Position numbers and translations under genes: made by a program. From positions 1 to 51,476 of the IMG/VR virus record IMGVR_UViG_3300046703_000050: a DNA stretch of 51,476 bases. The stretch is one strand, 5' to 3'. Of this stretch, positions 24,101 through 34,300 are shown piece by piece; position 1 is the stretch's first letter; each line of letters opens with the position of its first letter. Below the pieces are notes generated by a model, which did no database searches, had not been told where the DNA came from, and worked only from the letters and a program-made list of their open reading frames with translations. The stretch is from a virus.

Positions 24101-24127
24101 GGAGGTCCCCTGCTACAGAGGACCTCC
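24101..24127. terminator. Stem-loop downstream of the 24135 gene
   Basis: 8-bp perfect arms GGAGGTCC (24101-24108) and GGACCTCC (24120-24127) with an 11-nt loop, lying in the 55-bp gap after the leftward gene ending at 24135. No T-run is present, so it may be a weak terminator or mRNA-processing hairpin. Confidence 0.5.
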
Positions 24128-24134
24128 CCTGAAA

Positions 24135-24452
24135 TTACCCGCGCTTACTCGCAGACTCGGGAGGAGGCGGAGGAGGCCCACCGGGGCCACCGGGGTTGGC
24201 TGCAACGGCAGTGGCCAGCAGCCCCGTAGAGTCCTTCAGCGTCGCCAATGTTGCCTTGACCGAGGCCGAAGCGGCAGCGGCAGCAGCGTCATCGACAGCG
24301 TTGTCCGCTGCCAGCGCCGCATCCACTGCGGATTGAATGATGGGAGCGATGCCATTCAGTACTTCGGTGGCACTCTTCTGCACCCCAACGGTGTTCGTAA
24401 CTGTGGTCACCAGTTCGGCAATGTCCGCCTGGAGTTCCGTCAAATTAGCCAT
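24135..24452 (-). CDS. Ala-rich coiled-coil protein with a poly-proline tail
   Basis: 105 residues behind AAAAGGAGA. Helical Ala/Thr-rich repeats (LQADIAELVTTVTNTVG-like) are followed by PGGPGGPPPPPP near the end. The layout resembles small phage structural or tail accessory proteins. No family recognised. Confidence 0.6.
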   Translation of the reverse strand: MANLTELQADIAELVTTVTNTVGVQKSATEVLNGIAPIIQSAVDAALAADNAVDDAAAAAASASVKATLATLKDSTGLLATAVAANPGGPGGPPPPPPESASKRG

Positions 24453-24495
24453 GGTAAATCTCCTTTTCGTTAATGGTCTCTATCGATAGACACGT

Positions 24496-24705
24496 TTACT
24501 TCTGAGTTCTTTCGACGGCACCTTCGAGTACCGTGCTAGATTGCGACAGCTTAGTGTTCAGTTCTTCCACTTGAGCTGACAATGCCTCGATCTTCTTTTG
24601 CTGGTCGGACTGGTCGCGCAGATACGCCACCAAGTCTGTCAACGCCGGAAAATCGACGCGGATTACAGATGGGAAATCGATCTTAATTACTACAACGTCT
24701 TTCAT
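24496..24705 (-). CDS. Small coiled-coil protein
   Basis: 69 residues from ATG at 24705 (GGGGG upstream). A short beta segment is followed by a coiled coil (KKIEALSAQVEELNTKL). It overlaps the LuxR-like gene by 23 bp. Unknown function. Confidence 0.55.
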   Translation of the reverse strand: MKDVVVIKIDFPSVIRVDFPALTDLVAYLRDQSDQQKKIEALSAQVEELNTKLSQSSTVLEGAVERTQK

Positions 24706-25036
24706 TCTCACCCCCTTTGGATGCTCCCAGCAGGGTATCCTGCGCGATAACTCCGGAAGCCGCTGCCTGCACGGTGCGGGCGAATCCGACGTAGGCGCAG
24801 TTCCCGCACTTAGGCTCTGCTATTTTCTCCCAGACAAGGCGTGCCAGTACAATTCTGGAGTATGTCCCCTGACCAATCTTCAACTTGGAATAGATCCTCG
24901 ACAGGAATACCCTCACCGTCAATGGTGACAGGTGCAACTCCACGGCAATTGCCTTGTTGTGCCACCCCAGGCCCACCAGTTTCGCCATTTGCAACTCACG
25001 CGGCGTCAGGTGGCCGTCGATTTCCGTTGGAATCAT
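24683..25036 (-). CDS. LuxR/FixJ-type helix-turn-helix protein
   Basis: 117 residues from ATG at 25036, overlapping the previous stop as ATGA. Residues 9-70 match a GerE/LuxR DNA-binding domain: LTPRELQMAKLVGLGWHNKA, then IAVELHLSPLTVRVFLSRIYSKL. A Cys pair CGNC follows. There is no receiver or autoinducer domain. A LuxR-type regulator buried between tail-associated and lysis genes could time late expression or act on host genes. Confidence 0.75.
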   Translation of the reverse strand: MIPTEIDGHLTPRELQMAKLVGLGWHNKAIAVELHLSPLTVRVFLSRIYSKLKIGQGTYSRIVLARLVWEKIAEPKCGNCAYVGFARTVQAAASGVIAQDTLLGASKGGENERRCSN

Positions 25037-25749
25037 GGACGGACAGGTGAGCACGGATACCCTCCGTCCGCAGGCGGGGCGGGCACGCTGGCGAAGGTCG
25101 CATACGTCGATGCCCGGTTCGCATCCGTGACGGTGACCATGACGACGAACTCCCCCATCTCGGTCGCCGTGCCGCTGAGAATCCCCGTGCTGCTGAGGGC
25201 AAGGCCGGCCGGCAGCTTGCCACCCGTGATGGCCCACGTGAATGGCGCGTGCCCACCGCTGGCGACCAGCGACTGCGAGTAGGGCACACCGATGGTCGCA
25301 TTCGGAAGCGCGGCGCCGACGATGATCGGGTTCGTGTACCACCCAAAGGGCACGCCTGCCCACACGCGGTTTCCCTGTTCGTTCTCGACGCACGCGAACA
25401 AGCCCTGCCGGCCGAGCCAGATGGAGTTCAGGCCCTGATCGGCGCAGGACGATCCGATAACGGGTTCTTCCGTGGTCAGCACTGGCGTCACCCGATGGAG
25501 GATTGTGTTGGGTGTCGGGAGCCCCGTCCCCTCGATCAACCTTGACCACATCTCTGCCGGCGTCAGCCAAAGATAGAGCCCTCTCGCCCCTGTCTTGGGA
25601 TCGGTTGGACCTTGCGAGTAGTCCCACCAGACACCACGCAATCGAGAAGTTGGGCCGGGGACAATGGGTGCCATTGCGGCGGATAACAGCAGTACGCAGG
25701 CCGAGAGCATCACGGCGATCGTCAACCTTCTAAGCCCAAGCGCACTCAC
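25033..25749 (-). CDS. Exported protein with a putative Ig (He_PIG) domain
   Basis: 238 residues. An N-terminal hydrophobic segment (about 10-27) looks like a signal peptide or anchor. Residues about 143-215 match the He_PIG fold (ALPNATIGVPYSQSL, GKLPAGLALSSTGILSGT, GEFVVMVTVTDA). Ig-like domains on phages commonly stick weakly to cell-surface glycans. An export signal on such a protein is unusual in a tail module and parallels the DGR target gene. Confidence 0.65.
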   Translation of the reverse strand: MSALGLRRLTIAVMLSACVLLLSAAMAPIVPGPTSRLRGVWWDYSQGPTDPKTGARGLYLWLTPAEMWSRLIEGTGLPTPNTILHRVTPVLTTEEPVIGSSCADQGLNSIWLGRQGLFACVENEQGNRVWAGVPFGWYTNPIIVGAALPNATIGVPYSQSLVASGGHAPFTWAITGGKLPAGLALSSTGILSGTATEMGEFVVMVTVTDANRASTYATFASVPAPPADGGYPCSPVRP

Positions 25750-26195
25750 TCAATCACCCCCGCAAACGTAATTGCTACCCCTTCGAGTGTAGCATCCTGC
25801 GGGTCCGGCGCTACGAGCGTCAGTACGTCATCCTCGACGAACGTCGGTGGGGAGTCGGTGGCGGTATACAGGAACGTGACCGTCTCGCTCGTGTCGTTGT
25901 CGAGAGTCAGGGTTCCGATTGTGGCACCGTTCTGCTGGATCTCGTACACCGCTGGGTCGGTAGGACCGGAATCGTACGAGCACTTAGAGCCGAGGAAGTC
26001 CTCTCCGAACGCAACAGTGCGAGCGAAGATGTGGCGGAATACAACGGCACCGGCACCAGGCTTCCCAGCAAGGTAGCAGTACAGATCGAATATCTGCTTG
26101 AGGACGTACGCCGACACATCAGTGCCGCTCTTCTGCCAAGTCACGTTCTGGTTATTGGAGGGCGCGGCTGGGGTAGTGCTGCTGAGATTAATCAT
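25746..26195 (-). CDS. Conserved phage structural-type protein
   Basis: 149 residues starting MINLSSTTPAAPSNNQNVTW, an opening seen in many phage tail-region proteins. Beta-rich, with IGTLTLDNDTSETVTFLY. It is probably a virion accessory protein. It overlaps the Ig-domain gene by 4 bp. Confidence 0.55.
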   Translation of the reverse strand: MINLSSTTPAAPSNNQNVTWQKSGTDVSAYVLKQIFDLYCYLAGKPGAGAVVFRHIFARTVAFGEDFLGSKCSYDSGPTDPAVYEIQQNGATIGTLTLDNDTSETVTFLYTATDSPPTFVEDDVLTLVAPDPQDATLEGVAITFAGVIE

Positions 26196-26213
26196 GACGA
26201 GATTCCTTTTGTA

Positions 26214-28934
26214 TTATAGTCCATCCACAAGCTGACCGAGTGTGCTCATATCCAATGCAACGCCATCGACATACGATGTCTGGTCCGTAGAGACGGGGAC
26301 GTTGTTAGCTGCCCATTCCAAGTCTGGGCTGAACTGGCCAGGCAGAACTGCCGGTGTTGGTTGTGTGGAGGAGCTGACGGCTGCTGGGACGTTCCCCTGT
26401 GTTAGGTCGTACATCGAATCGGTAACGGTCTTACCCATGAAATCGACCGACCAGTCCCGGTTCACCCGGATAGTCTGGATACGCATCGTCCCATATCCAT
26501 CCGGCAGATCGTCGTCCACCAGATCCACAACCATCCCCGCTTCGCAGTCGAGCGCCATGATGGTAGAGCGCCAGGATGCCAGCCGGGCTCTCTTCTGCTC
26601 GGATTCACCAACGCCGCCGAGTTCCTCGCGGGTGCGGACAGTGGCGACACGAGCCGCCTGGGATTTCGTCGAGCACCCGACGAGACCGAATTGCGAGGTT
26701 AGTGGGTTTTGGATGCGGGAGTAACGAGCGGCGTGATCCTGGTCGGTGTAATCGACGGTGTTCTTGGCGAATAGGTATTCCTCGTCGGCGAACTCGATAA
26801 CGAGCTTCTCAAACTCCGGTGTTATTGGCTGAAGTTTGAGAGAGCCGAAGAGCATGTTACCGGCGTGGAAGGTCGTGATGGGAGCGGCGTTGATACGAAG
26901 ACCGAGTCGGAGACGCCCAAAGCTCCAAGTGAAGAATCCGAGGCCGTTATTGAGGATGTCCCGTACCCAGTCACGGGTTGCTTTCGAGGAGTCGATGGTG
27001 CCTTTGAACCGGAATTGAGCTTCGGTTCCGGTGCCGATGATCTTAGCCACGATGGTGTCGGCGGTGGTGGCACAGGTGATGGCGGCATCGACATCTAAGT
27101 AGGCTGATTGTTCTATGTCGGTGAGGGAGTTAGCACCGATTGCTCGGAGGTAGGTGTTGATCGCGACCCAGAACAGGTTGGTGCAGCCTGGAACGGCGGT
27201 GCGGGTGGAGATATCGGTCCAGGTCCACCCAGTAAGCCCCTGTGAGATCATCGCGATCATGGAGTGGGAGCCGGGGGTGGAGAGTTGAACACCTACTTCA
27301 TCGACACGGCGTATGCTCAGGAACGAGATCCCCGAGATGAAGTTGTCCCAGAACACACTGGAGCCGGAGATCACCTCCCGGAAGCTATCGGGGGTTCCGG
27401 CAACACGACCGATGGAGAAGTAGTCGTTAGCGCCCGCTGGGTCGGTACCCAACGCTGTGAAGAGACCGTAACTGTTGCCGGTTGGGTTGCCAGAACTGTC
27501 TACCTTCCAGCCATGATGGGGCTGTCCATCGAGAGTGCTGCCGACGAAGGTCTCTTTGGTGCCGTCACCATCGGTATCGACCATCGCCGTGGTGGTAAAT
27601 GCGCCAATGGGGCCTACGCCGACAAGACCGATGGCCGAGTAGAAGTCGGATTCTTCACGTCCACATGCGATGGTGCATTGGACAGGGAGCCCCCGCTGCG
27701 GGATGCCATCGTCGTTATGCCAGATCTCAGGGAGAGACTTTCCCCATGCCGAGTCGTTGATCTGAGAGGTGGGGGTAATGGATTGTCGCCCTAGTCCCCA
27801 GAGTCCGGTGGAGTTATCGAGGACTTGCGCTTGCTCGGGCGCGATGACGACGCCGCCGAAGTAGTGCTTGGTTTCACCGGCAGGAGAGTGAGCGAGGCAC
27901 CCGTTGGGGGTGTCGTACCCAAGGTCGCACCATGTAGCGTCGGCGAGTGGGAAGTGGGCAGTGTCGAGGGGCTGACTACCGACGATGGCGGGGCATCCGT
28001 CGAGACCATAGCGCCGGTAACAGGAGTGCGAGCACACACGTACTGGGGATAGGATGTTGAGGGCGCTGAGTGGGTCGGATGCATGAATGACGAACTCTGG
28101 ACCGGCGTTCGATTCCCAACTTACAATCCGCCCAGCCCAGAGATTCAGGAGATAGCCAGTCTGGACGTGGTAGAGGGAGAGTTCGATCTGCGCCCATTTA
28201 AGTTCGGTGTCGTTGGCAAGTTGGATCATCAGTCGGTCGGCGTTGCCGAATGCGAATTGGACATCGTCAGTAGAGCCGTCGATGGACTGCTGAATGAGGA
28301 TGTCACTGCCGGGGTCGCCAACACGAAGGAGCCGGGGCTGGTAGAGAGTGCCGTCGATAGTGACGCGGCGATCGGAGAGGTAGATGTCATCGACGGCGGC
28401 TTCGGCGACGCGGATGTGGATAAGTGGGATGATCTCCTGGACTTCGTCGAGCAGGGCCTCAGCGAGTGTGGTGTCGGGGAACCGGATCAGTGGGGAGTTG
28501 GTGTCGGTGGCGTATTCGGGAGCGATAGCGGGGTCGGGGATCTCGATGAACGTAATTCCGACCGAACAGATACAGGCGAGGAGGTCGTTCAGGGTCAGTG
28601 GTCCGTTCTCGAAGCGGACGACGGTTTCGACGAACGACTGATCCTCCTGGGGGACTCCGTAGATGAACGGTAGGACGCCACCCTGAATGGACTGCCAGAA
28701 CGCTACGAGAGTCGCACGGTCGTCGTTCGTCAGCGCAGTAGCGACGTAGGTATAGCGTGCGGCTGGGTCTCCAACGAAATAGCGTTGCTCAACCCGTGGG
28801 TCGCCAAACGAATGCGCTATGACTTGACGGGCAATCGCCATGCCATGTGGGTACTCGGTGACGAACGGGAAGTACGGCGTAGACGTATCTATGATGGCGT
28901 CTGGGAGTTCGATTCTGCCGATGGTTTCAGACAT
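26214..28934 (-). CDS. Large tail hub/baseplate protein (DUF2163-like)
   Basis: 906 residues. Residues about 150-320 carry IHIRVAEAA, GTLYQPRLLRVGD and a Cys-rich loop (VCSHSCYRRYGLDGCP) as in DUF2163/phage BR0599-type hub proteins. The later part has a second all-beta region with WVRDILNNGLGFFTW and a conserved FADEEYLFAKN block. It lies between the tail-fibre-like discoidin protein and downstream accessory genes and probably forms the tail tip that attaches fibres. Confidence 0.65.
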   Translation of the reverse strand: MSETIGRIELPDAIIDTSTPYFPFVTEYPHGMAIARQVIAHSFGDPRVEQRYFVGDPAARYTYVATALTNDDRATLVAFWQSIQGGVLPFIYGVPQEDQSFVETVVRFENGPLTLNDLLACICSVGITFIEIPDPAIAPEYATDTNSPLIRFPDTTLAEALLDEVQEIIPLIHIRVAEAAVDDIYLSDRRVTIDGTLYQPRLLRVGDPGSDILIQQSIDGSTDDVQFAFGNADRLMIQLANDTELKWAQIELSLYHVQTGYLLNLWAGRIVSWESNAGPEFVIHASDPLSALNILSPVRVCSHSCYRRYGLDGCPAIVGSQPLDTAHFPLADATWCDLGYDTPNGCLAHSPAGETKHYFGGVVIAPEQAQVLDNSTGLWGLGRQSITPTSQINDSAWGKSLPEIWHNDDGIPQRGLPVQCTIACGREESDFYSAIGLVGVGPIGAFTTTAMVDTDGDGTKETFVGSTLDGQPHHGWKVDSSGNPTGNSYGLFTALGTDPAGANDYFSIGRVAGTPDSFREVISGSSVFWDNFISGISFLSIRRVDEVGVQLSTPGSHSMIAMISQGLTGWTWTDISTRTAVPGCTNLFWVAINTYLRAIGANSLTDIEQSAYLDVDAAITCATTADTIVAKIIGTGTEAQFRFKGTIDSSKATRDWVRDILNNGLGFFTWSFGRLRLGLRINAAPITTFHAGNMLFGSLKLQPITPEFEKLVIEFADEEYLFAKNTVDYTDQDHAARYSRIQNPLTSQFGLVGCSTKSQAARVATVRTREELGGVGESEQKRARLASWRSTIMALDCEAGMVVDLVDDDLPDGYGTMRIQTIRVNRDWSVDFMGKTVTDSMYDLTQGNVPAAVSSSTQPTPAVLPGQFSPDLEWAANNVPVSTDQTSYVDGVALDMSTLGQLVDGL

Positions 28935-28945
28935 GAGTTAGTATG

Positions 28946-30493
28946 TTACCCAAAGATTGCGTTTCCGTCCCCGCTAGTTGGATCGTTCGATCCAGCGGTG
29001 TGACGTTTAGTTGCCCAACCTATGCCGAAGTGTGATAGGCCGAGCGGAGGAGCCCATACTGTTTCCCAGACCACCAGCAGGTAGTGGTCGGTGATAAGAA
29101 TATTGGCACAGTCTAGGTTACCTGAGTCGCCGTTTCCGGGATCGCTTTGGTTCGTTGATCCCCAAGGCACTATGTTGCTGTAGAAACTTCCGATGGCCGA
29201 AGGGCTCAACCCATGTGTCCAACTCCCGGCAGTACAGAAAAGGTCCTGAAGTTGAGGATAGAGACCATAGCCGTTGTACCAGGATGGTAGGTCAGGATCT
29301 CCGAAACCACCCCACCATAGATGGTCTTTAATGTACCCGGAAATGTAAATGTCCACTTCTGGTGAACCGTTGTTTGATCCCTCCGTTACAATCGAAACGC
29401 TTTCGAGCGTGAGATCCGCAAAGCCTGTAGGGGTATCCCAATCCGAGCAGGCGATCTCCGGGTAGTCAGTGGTGAGTGGTGTCGTCATCCAAAGGCGTAT
29501 CTTGGATTCCACTTTGGAGAGTTGTCGATTAGAAGGATCTGTTCCGTCTGGAGTGATGCGAAGATAATCAACGCTTCCTCGGCCAAGAGCTTGGTGTGTG
29601 TTTAGAGTTCGCGGGTGCGCCTTCCAGTAGCGCTTGTAGGTTTCGCCAGGTGCGAGCTGTCCAGCCCAAATTTCCGCGATGGCCAGGCGGTCATACTGTC
29701 CCCCGATCTGCGTTGCGGTGAACCGAAAGTACCGGGCCAAGCGGGAGGTGAACTCGATCCAATGCGTAGTTCCGTACGCTGGCCAAACCATCTCCCGAGC
29801 TAGGGTCCAGGTCACATTGTCCAGACTGGTCCATGCCTGCACCCGCGTTGGAAGAGTCTGCCCCCACACAATTGGTACGTAGGAGCTCACCGATGCCTGC
29901 TGCACTCGGAGGTAGTTGATGGTCTGCACGCTTCCCATGTCCACGGTGATGGACTGCGGGGCGCCGGCATCCGAAATGAAGTTGGTGTAATTCTGTTCGG
30001 AGTACCCGTCGATGGCCTTCTGGGCGTCCGTCGCGTCGTCGTAGTGGCTGTCCGAAGTGGCGCTCCAGCCGTAGCGGTTCAGGCCCTGCTCGACCCACAG
30101 ATAGATGTACTGGATGTACATCCAGTTGCCGAGGGCGCCGGCCAGACCGACCAACTTGAGGTACCGTGCAGTTTGCCGGGGGATCATGATCTGCTCAGGT
30201 CCCTGAACCGTGCGAGATAGCATGGCGACAGTGACGACAGGAGAGCCCCAGTTGATTCCGTCGTTTGAAACGTAGACCTCGATGCTCGTAGCGAAGCGCC
30301 CGTAGTAGTCCCAGCCGATGTCGATGCGGTCGAAAGTGACCGGAGCCTTCATGTCCACGGCCAGCCAGTGCGGGTACGGAGTGTAGGCGGCGGTCCACCA
30401 GTCAGGAGGAGTATCGACAGTATGCTGGGCGTGGGCGGTTCCGTACTCGCTGTCCGCCGTCGCGGTCCAGCCGGTGCGATTGAGAAGAGGCAT
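28946..30493 (-). CDS. Tail protein with tandem F5/8-type (discoidin) domains
   Basis: 515 residues. Two discoidin-like repeats: residues about 8-130 (HWLAVDMKAPVTFDRIDIGW, YVSNDGINWGSPV, ARYLKLVGL) and about 140-290 (QSITVDMGSVQTINYLRVQ, WTSLDNVTW, ARYFRFTA). This fold binds carbohydrates, so the protein is a likely receptor-binding component. The remaining C-terminal 200 residues are beta-rich and unassigned. It precedes the hub gene in the tail operon. Confidence 0.75.
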   Translation of the reverse strand: MPLLNRTGWTATADSEYGTAHAQHTVDTPPDWWTAAYTPYPHWLAVDMKAPVTFDRIDIGWDYYGRFATSIEVYVSNDGINWGSPVVTVAMLSRTVQGPEQIMIPRQTARYLKLVGLAGALGNWMYIQYIYLWVEQGLNRYGWSATSDSHYDDATDAQKAIDGYSEQNYTNFISDAGAPQSITVDMGSVQTINYLRVQQASVSSYVPIVWGQTLPTRVQAWTSLDNVTWTLAREMVWPAYGTTHWIEFTSRLARYFRFTATQIGGQYDRLAIAEIWAGQLAPGETYKRYWKAHPRTLNTHQALGRGSVDYLRITPDGTDPSNRQLSKVESKIRLWMTTPLTTDYPEIACSDWDTPTGFADLTLESVSIVTEGSNNGSPEVDIYISGYIKDHLWWGGFGDPDLPSWYNGYGLYPQLQDLFCTAGSWTHGLSPSAIGSFYSNIVPWGSTNQSDPGNGDSGNLDCANILITDHYLLVVWETVWAPPLGLSHFGIGWATKRHTAGSNDPTSGDGNAIFG

Positions 30494-30503
30494 TTGGATT
30501 ATG

Positions 30504-31310
30504 TCAGACGAGCACTACTTCGCCGCGCACTTGCAGGGTGAGTTCGTCATCAACGCCCGGAGTGAACGCGGTCTGGATGCTGAGGTAAATTTTGGACCCG
30601 TTTGGAATATCGACAGGGTCGGAGACGAAGTCGGTAACAACCTCGCCGTCAATGTCGGCACCTGTAGACCCGACACCTCCAGGGAAGACGTTGTGCAGTA
30701 CGTGTGCTGGAGTCTCGTATTGCATGTCCATCTTTCCAACGCTTCCCTGCTTCGACGTTGCGACGGCGGCACACACACGGAGAGCATAGGCGTCACTGGG
30801 GAGGAGCACTTTTAGGGGCGGTGCCAGATCCGCTCCTCCTATGAGCATTCCTCTCGGCGGCTGCAAGGTGATCCACAAGTCTGTGAGATGATTTACCATT
30901 TCGGCTTCCTCTAGGGACGTTACTTCGATGAGTTCGACGGTGGTATCGCACAGTGCGATCCCCATACTCTGTGACCAGTCGGAGTTGATGCGGACGGCGT
31001 AGCGTCCAATGGGGTCCACGCCGGTTGGATCGGATGTGTTGGGGGGGACGGTTTCTTTAGGGCTGTAGAACCAGAATGAGTCGGCAATGTGGATAAGTAT
31101 GAAGTCACGCAGGGTGACGAGATCGGCTGGGGGGAGATGTTTGGAGAGCCGCCATGCGTGACGCGGCGCAGAGACGAGAGCGAGTTGCTGCGACGAACCA
31201 TCATGGTACTCAGCGACGTTCGCGGCGTAGGTCTGGGTTTCGGTGAACGCACGTGACAGGGTCTCAGGGAATACTGCGGTGGGGGTCATCGAGATGACGG
31301 AACCGGGCAT
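30504..31310 (-). CDS. Distal tail-type protein
   Basis: 268 residues. The N-terminal half (AEYHDGSSQQLALVSAPRHA, ADLVTLRDFILIHIADSFWFY) resembles phage distal tail/DUF2460-like proteins that cap the tube and follow the tape measure gene. The C-terminal half is a beta domain. Position directly after the tape measure supports this. Confidence 0.6.
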   Translation of the reverse strand: MPGSVISMTPTAVFPETLSRAFTETQTYAANVAEYHDGSSQQLALVSAPRHAWRLSKHLPPADLVTLRDFILIHIADSFWFYSPKETVPPNTSDPTGVDPIGRYAVRINSDWSQSMGIALCDTTVELIEVTSLEEAEMVNHLTDLWITLQPPRGMLIGGADLAPPLKVLLPSDAYALRVCAAVATSKQGSVGKMDMQYETPAHVLHNVFPGGVGSTGADIDGEVVTDFVSDPVDIPNGSKIYLSIQTAFTPGVDDELTLQVRGEVVLV

Positions 31311-31327
31311 TGAGAGTATTGTACCTG

Positions 31328-34300
31328 TTAGTGTGTGATTACGCTAGGAGCTAAAGTCAAGACGGCGTTGCCGGAACGGACGTTGGAGGCAGTAGCACCG
31401 CGCATAGCGGATTGGGCGACGCCGCGCGGGTCACCCTGGATCGCGGCGGCGGTTCCGGTGCGCCAAAGGTTCACAGTAGCCTGTGGGGATACGAAGACCT
31501 GTACAGGCTGACCACCAGCACCGGCAGTGGGCGACATCGTCGGGAGTTGCATGCCCGAGATCCCGTTATACGCGCGTAGGTTGCTGGCGTACGTGTAGGC
31601 TTGTCCGTTGTCGTACTGAGCGCCCTGGAAGAGTTCGCCACGGGATTGGATCAGGGACGCGGAACGCGCTACGTCGAACATCAGCGAGGTCGGAAGTTTC
31701 ATCCCCATTGTCTGACCATAGAGACGAAGGAGTTCGCGGGTCTCGGGAGCGCGGACGGCCATGTCGAGAGAGCCGCCGTACTTCTCCTTGGCGAACTGCA
31801 CGATCTGCTTGGCGATCGACTTGGGGATGGTGAGTCCGTACGTGGCACGAACTTTGTCTTGGACTTTCTCGTCGGCGGACTTGATGAAGAGACGGACGAT
31901 ACCGGCACCGAGTCCGATAGCGCCACCGATGAGAGCACCAATAGGACCACCGAATTGCATACCGATAAGTGCCCCACCAGCAGTGGACATCCCAAGACCA
32001 GAGACACCCCCACGCATTAGACCGGCAGCGGCGAGCCCTCCGCCCGCGCCTGTGATAGCCCCACCTAGTCCGGTCATCCCCATCATCCCGGACATTCCGT
32101 AGCCCATTGCGGCGCCACCAGCAACGGTCATGGGAGAGGAGCGGCGTTGGATACCGGCACTGAGGAGCCCCATGCCACCCATGAGCGCTAGGCCCTGTGC
32201 GGCCTGTCCCCAGTTCATACCCTTGAGCATGCCTCCGAAGCCACCACCAGCGGTACCGCCAGCACCTATGGTTGTAGATCCCGCCCACCCCGGCATCATA
32301 CCGGGCAGACCGGCACCGCCGAACCCACCACCGTATGTGGGAAGCCCTGCCATCCCTGTGGCAGCCCCACCAGCAAGAGCAGCACCCTCGCCTGCCCCAG
32401 CACCACGCAGCCAGAGACCGCTGGCGTCACGGGTGAGTCCCGTAGTGGAACCACCAGCACCGATGACCTCACCGCCGATGGTGCGTGGGGCGCGAGATAG
32501 GAGACCACCGAGGAAACCGGCGCCGGCACCGGCACCGATAGCCGTTGCTGTACCACCACCTCCCGTGCTCGCCGCCGCCGCCGTCCCCACAATCACCACG
32601 GGGACTGCGCCGTTTATCAGCCGTACACTGTTGATACCACCACCGCCGCCTGTGACATTCAGGTTCAGCGTCTCCGACACCCGATTAGTGGTGTTGCTCG
32701 ACCCGCCGACGTTGAAGATCCGGCTGAGGATTCCACTACCGCCTGCGCCTGCTCCCCCACCACCAGCCTGCCCTTGCATTCCCATGAACATCCCGGCGAA
32801 CATCCTCGACATTTGTTCTTTGATAGGGGTGAGGAATACCGCCATCATCATGCGCTTGAGAGCATTGGTGAAACTCTTTGCGCCCTCGAATGCGGCATCG
32901 AACAGACCCTCAAACGATCGCTTTAGTGCATCGAAGTGTTCCTGCTGTAACCGAATTAGGGACTCCGCACGCGATATCGTTGCCTCGTCTAACATCGCCT
33001 TTTGATCGGTCCATGCCCGTGTGATCGCAACCGACTTCTCTCCAATGGCACTGATCTTCTCGGCTTGGGTGACCTCGTAGTCATAGAGATCATGCGCGAG
33101 CTGGATGCGAATCGAATATGCCTGCTCAATTGCGGACACGGAAGAGCCGCCAGCGCCTTCGGACAATCGCAGTGCAGCCTGTGCCTGACGTTCGATATCG
33201 GATCGACCGGCGCCTACCAGTAGTTTGTCACGCTGATTACTGCTGTTGATGTATTCCTCGGAGATCGCCTTGAACTTTTCGGTGGCACCCGCAATGTTTG
33301 CGTCCATGTTGGCGTCGTAGAACTTCAGGGACGCTAGTGTTAGTTTGTCCCACGCTGCACGCTGTATCTCGATCTCCTTGGTGTACTCGGCGAACGACAT
33401 CTTAGCCAGCGTTGCGTACGCTTGGTTGAGTTGCCCCTTCTCCATCTGCGCTTTGTTGATCTGATCGAGCATCGAGAACGACTCCTTCATGGACTCGTGC
33501 TCTTTGCGGTTGGAGGTGTCGCGCAACGTGATGAGGAGTTCTTCGTTGCGCTTGTAGCGTTCGATGGCTTCGAGTTCTGCTTCGTAGCCACGCTGCTGCG
33601 CGAGAGCAGCAACGTAGGCACGCTTATTACTAGAATCGCGGGCGTCGCTCACGGCCTGCTCCGCCGCCTTCACCATGTTGGTCAGCCATATCTTCCGTTC
33701 GGAGACCTTCAAGTAGGCGTCTAAGTCGCGTTGGTAAATCTTTGCTGTATCGGTATCGACCCCTTTCTTGATAACGTCGGTCGTCTCCTTAGTACGTTGT
33801 TCCAGCATCTTTGCGAATGCGGAGTCCCCCGGCAGTGGAACCCCGGATAGCCTGCGTAGTTCATCCGCTGCGTCCTTGAACACTTTAGGGAGATGTTCCT
33901 CTAGCCATGTAATCCAGCCGGGTACTGCGACGCCGTAGTACTCGTTTTTGAACTCCTGTAGCGCCTTGGTGGTGCCGAAAATGGTCAGTGTTAGTTTGTC
34001 GGCGGCGGCTTGGGCAAAGGCGTTTGTGGCAGCCATGTTCACACCAGCAGCGACACCGGCACCGGCGTAGGTGGCTGCTGTGGTTCCCAGTAGGAACTTC
34101 GTCGCAGCAGTGACAGCGAGACCGCCACCGAGTAATGCGAGTACCGACCCGGCCTTGGGGTGCTCTTCGCCGAGCTTGGCGAGTTCGGTCAGGGTACGTA
34201 CGGCGACGCCTAGTTGCGGTAGGAATTCCTTACCGATTGCGTCCTGCGCCTCCTTGAAGTACCGCTTCAGGGATGTCATCTGCTTGCCGACGCTGGTCAT

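Noticed and set aside
26210-26222. Minus-strand TATAAT as a promoter for the 26195 gene
   Set aside because: No -35 at 16-18 bp upstream; the hexamer overlaps the TAA stop of the preceding gene and is probably coincidental.
28095-28140. tRNA-like T-arm GTTCGATTCC near 28110
   Set aside because: No acceptor or anticodon arms could be folded, and the sequence lies inside the hub gene.
31328-32760. Gly/Ala-rich repeats of the tape measure gene as a second DGR-like variable region
   Set aside because: They show no match to the template repeat and are ordinary low-complexity sequence of this protein class.
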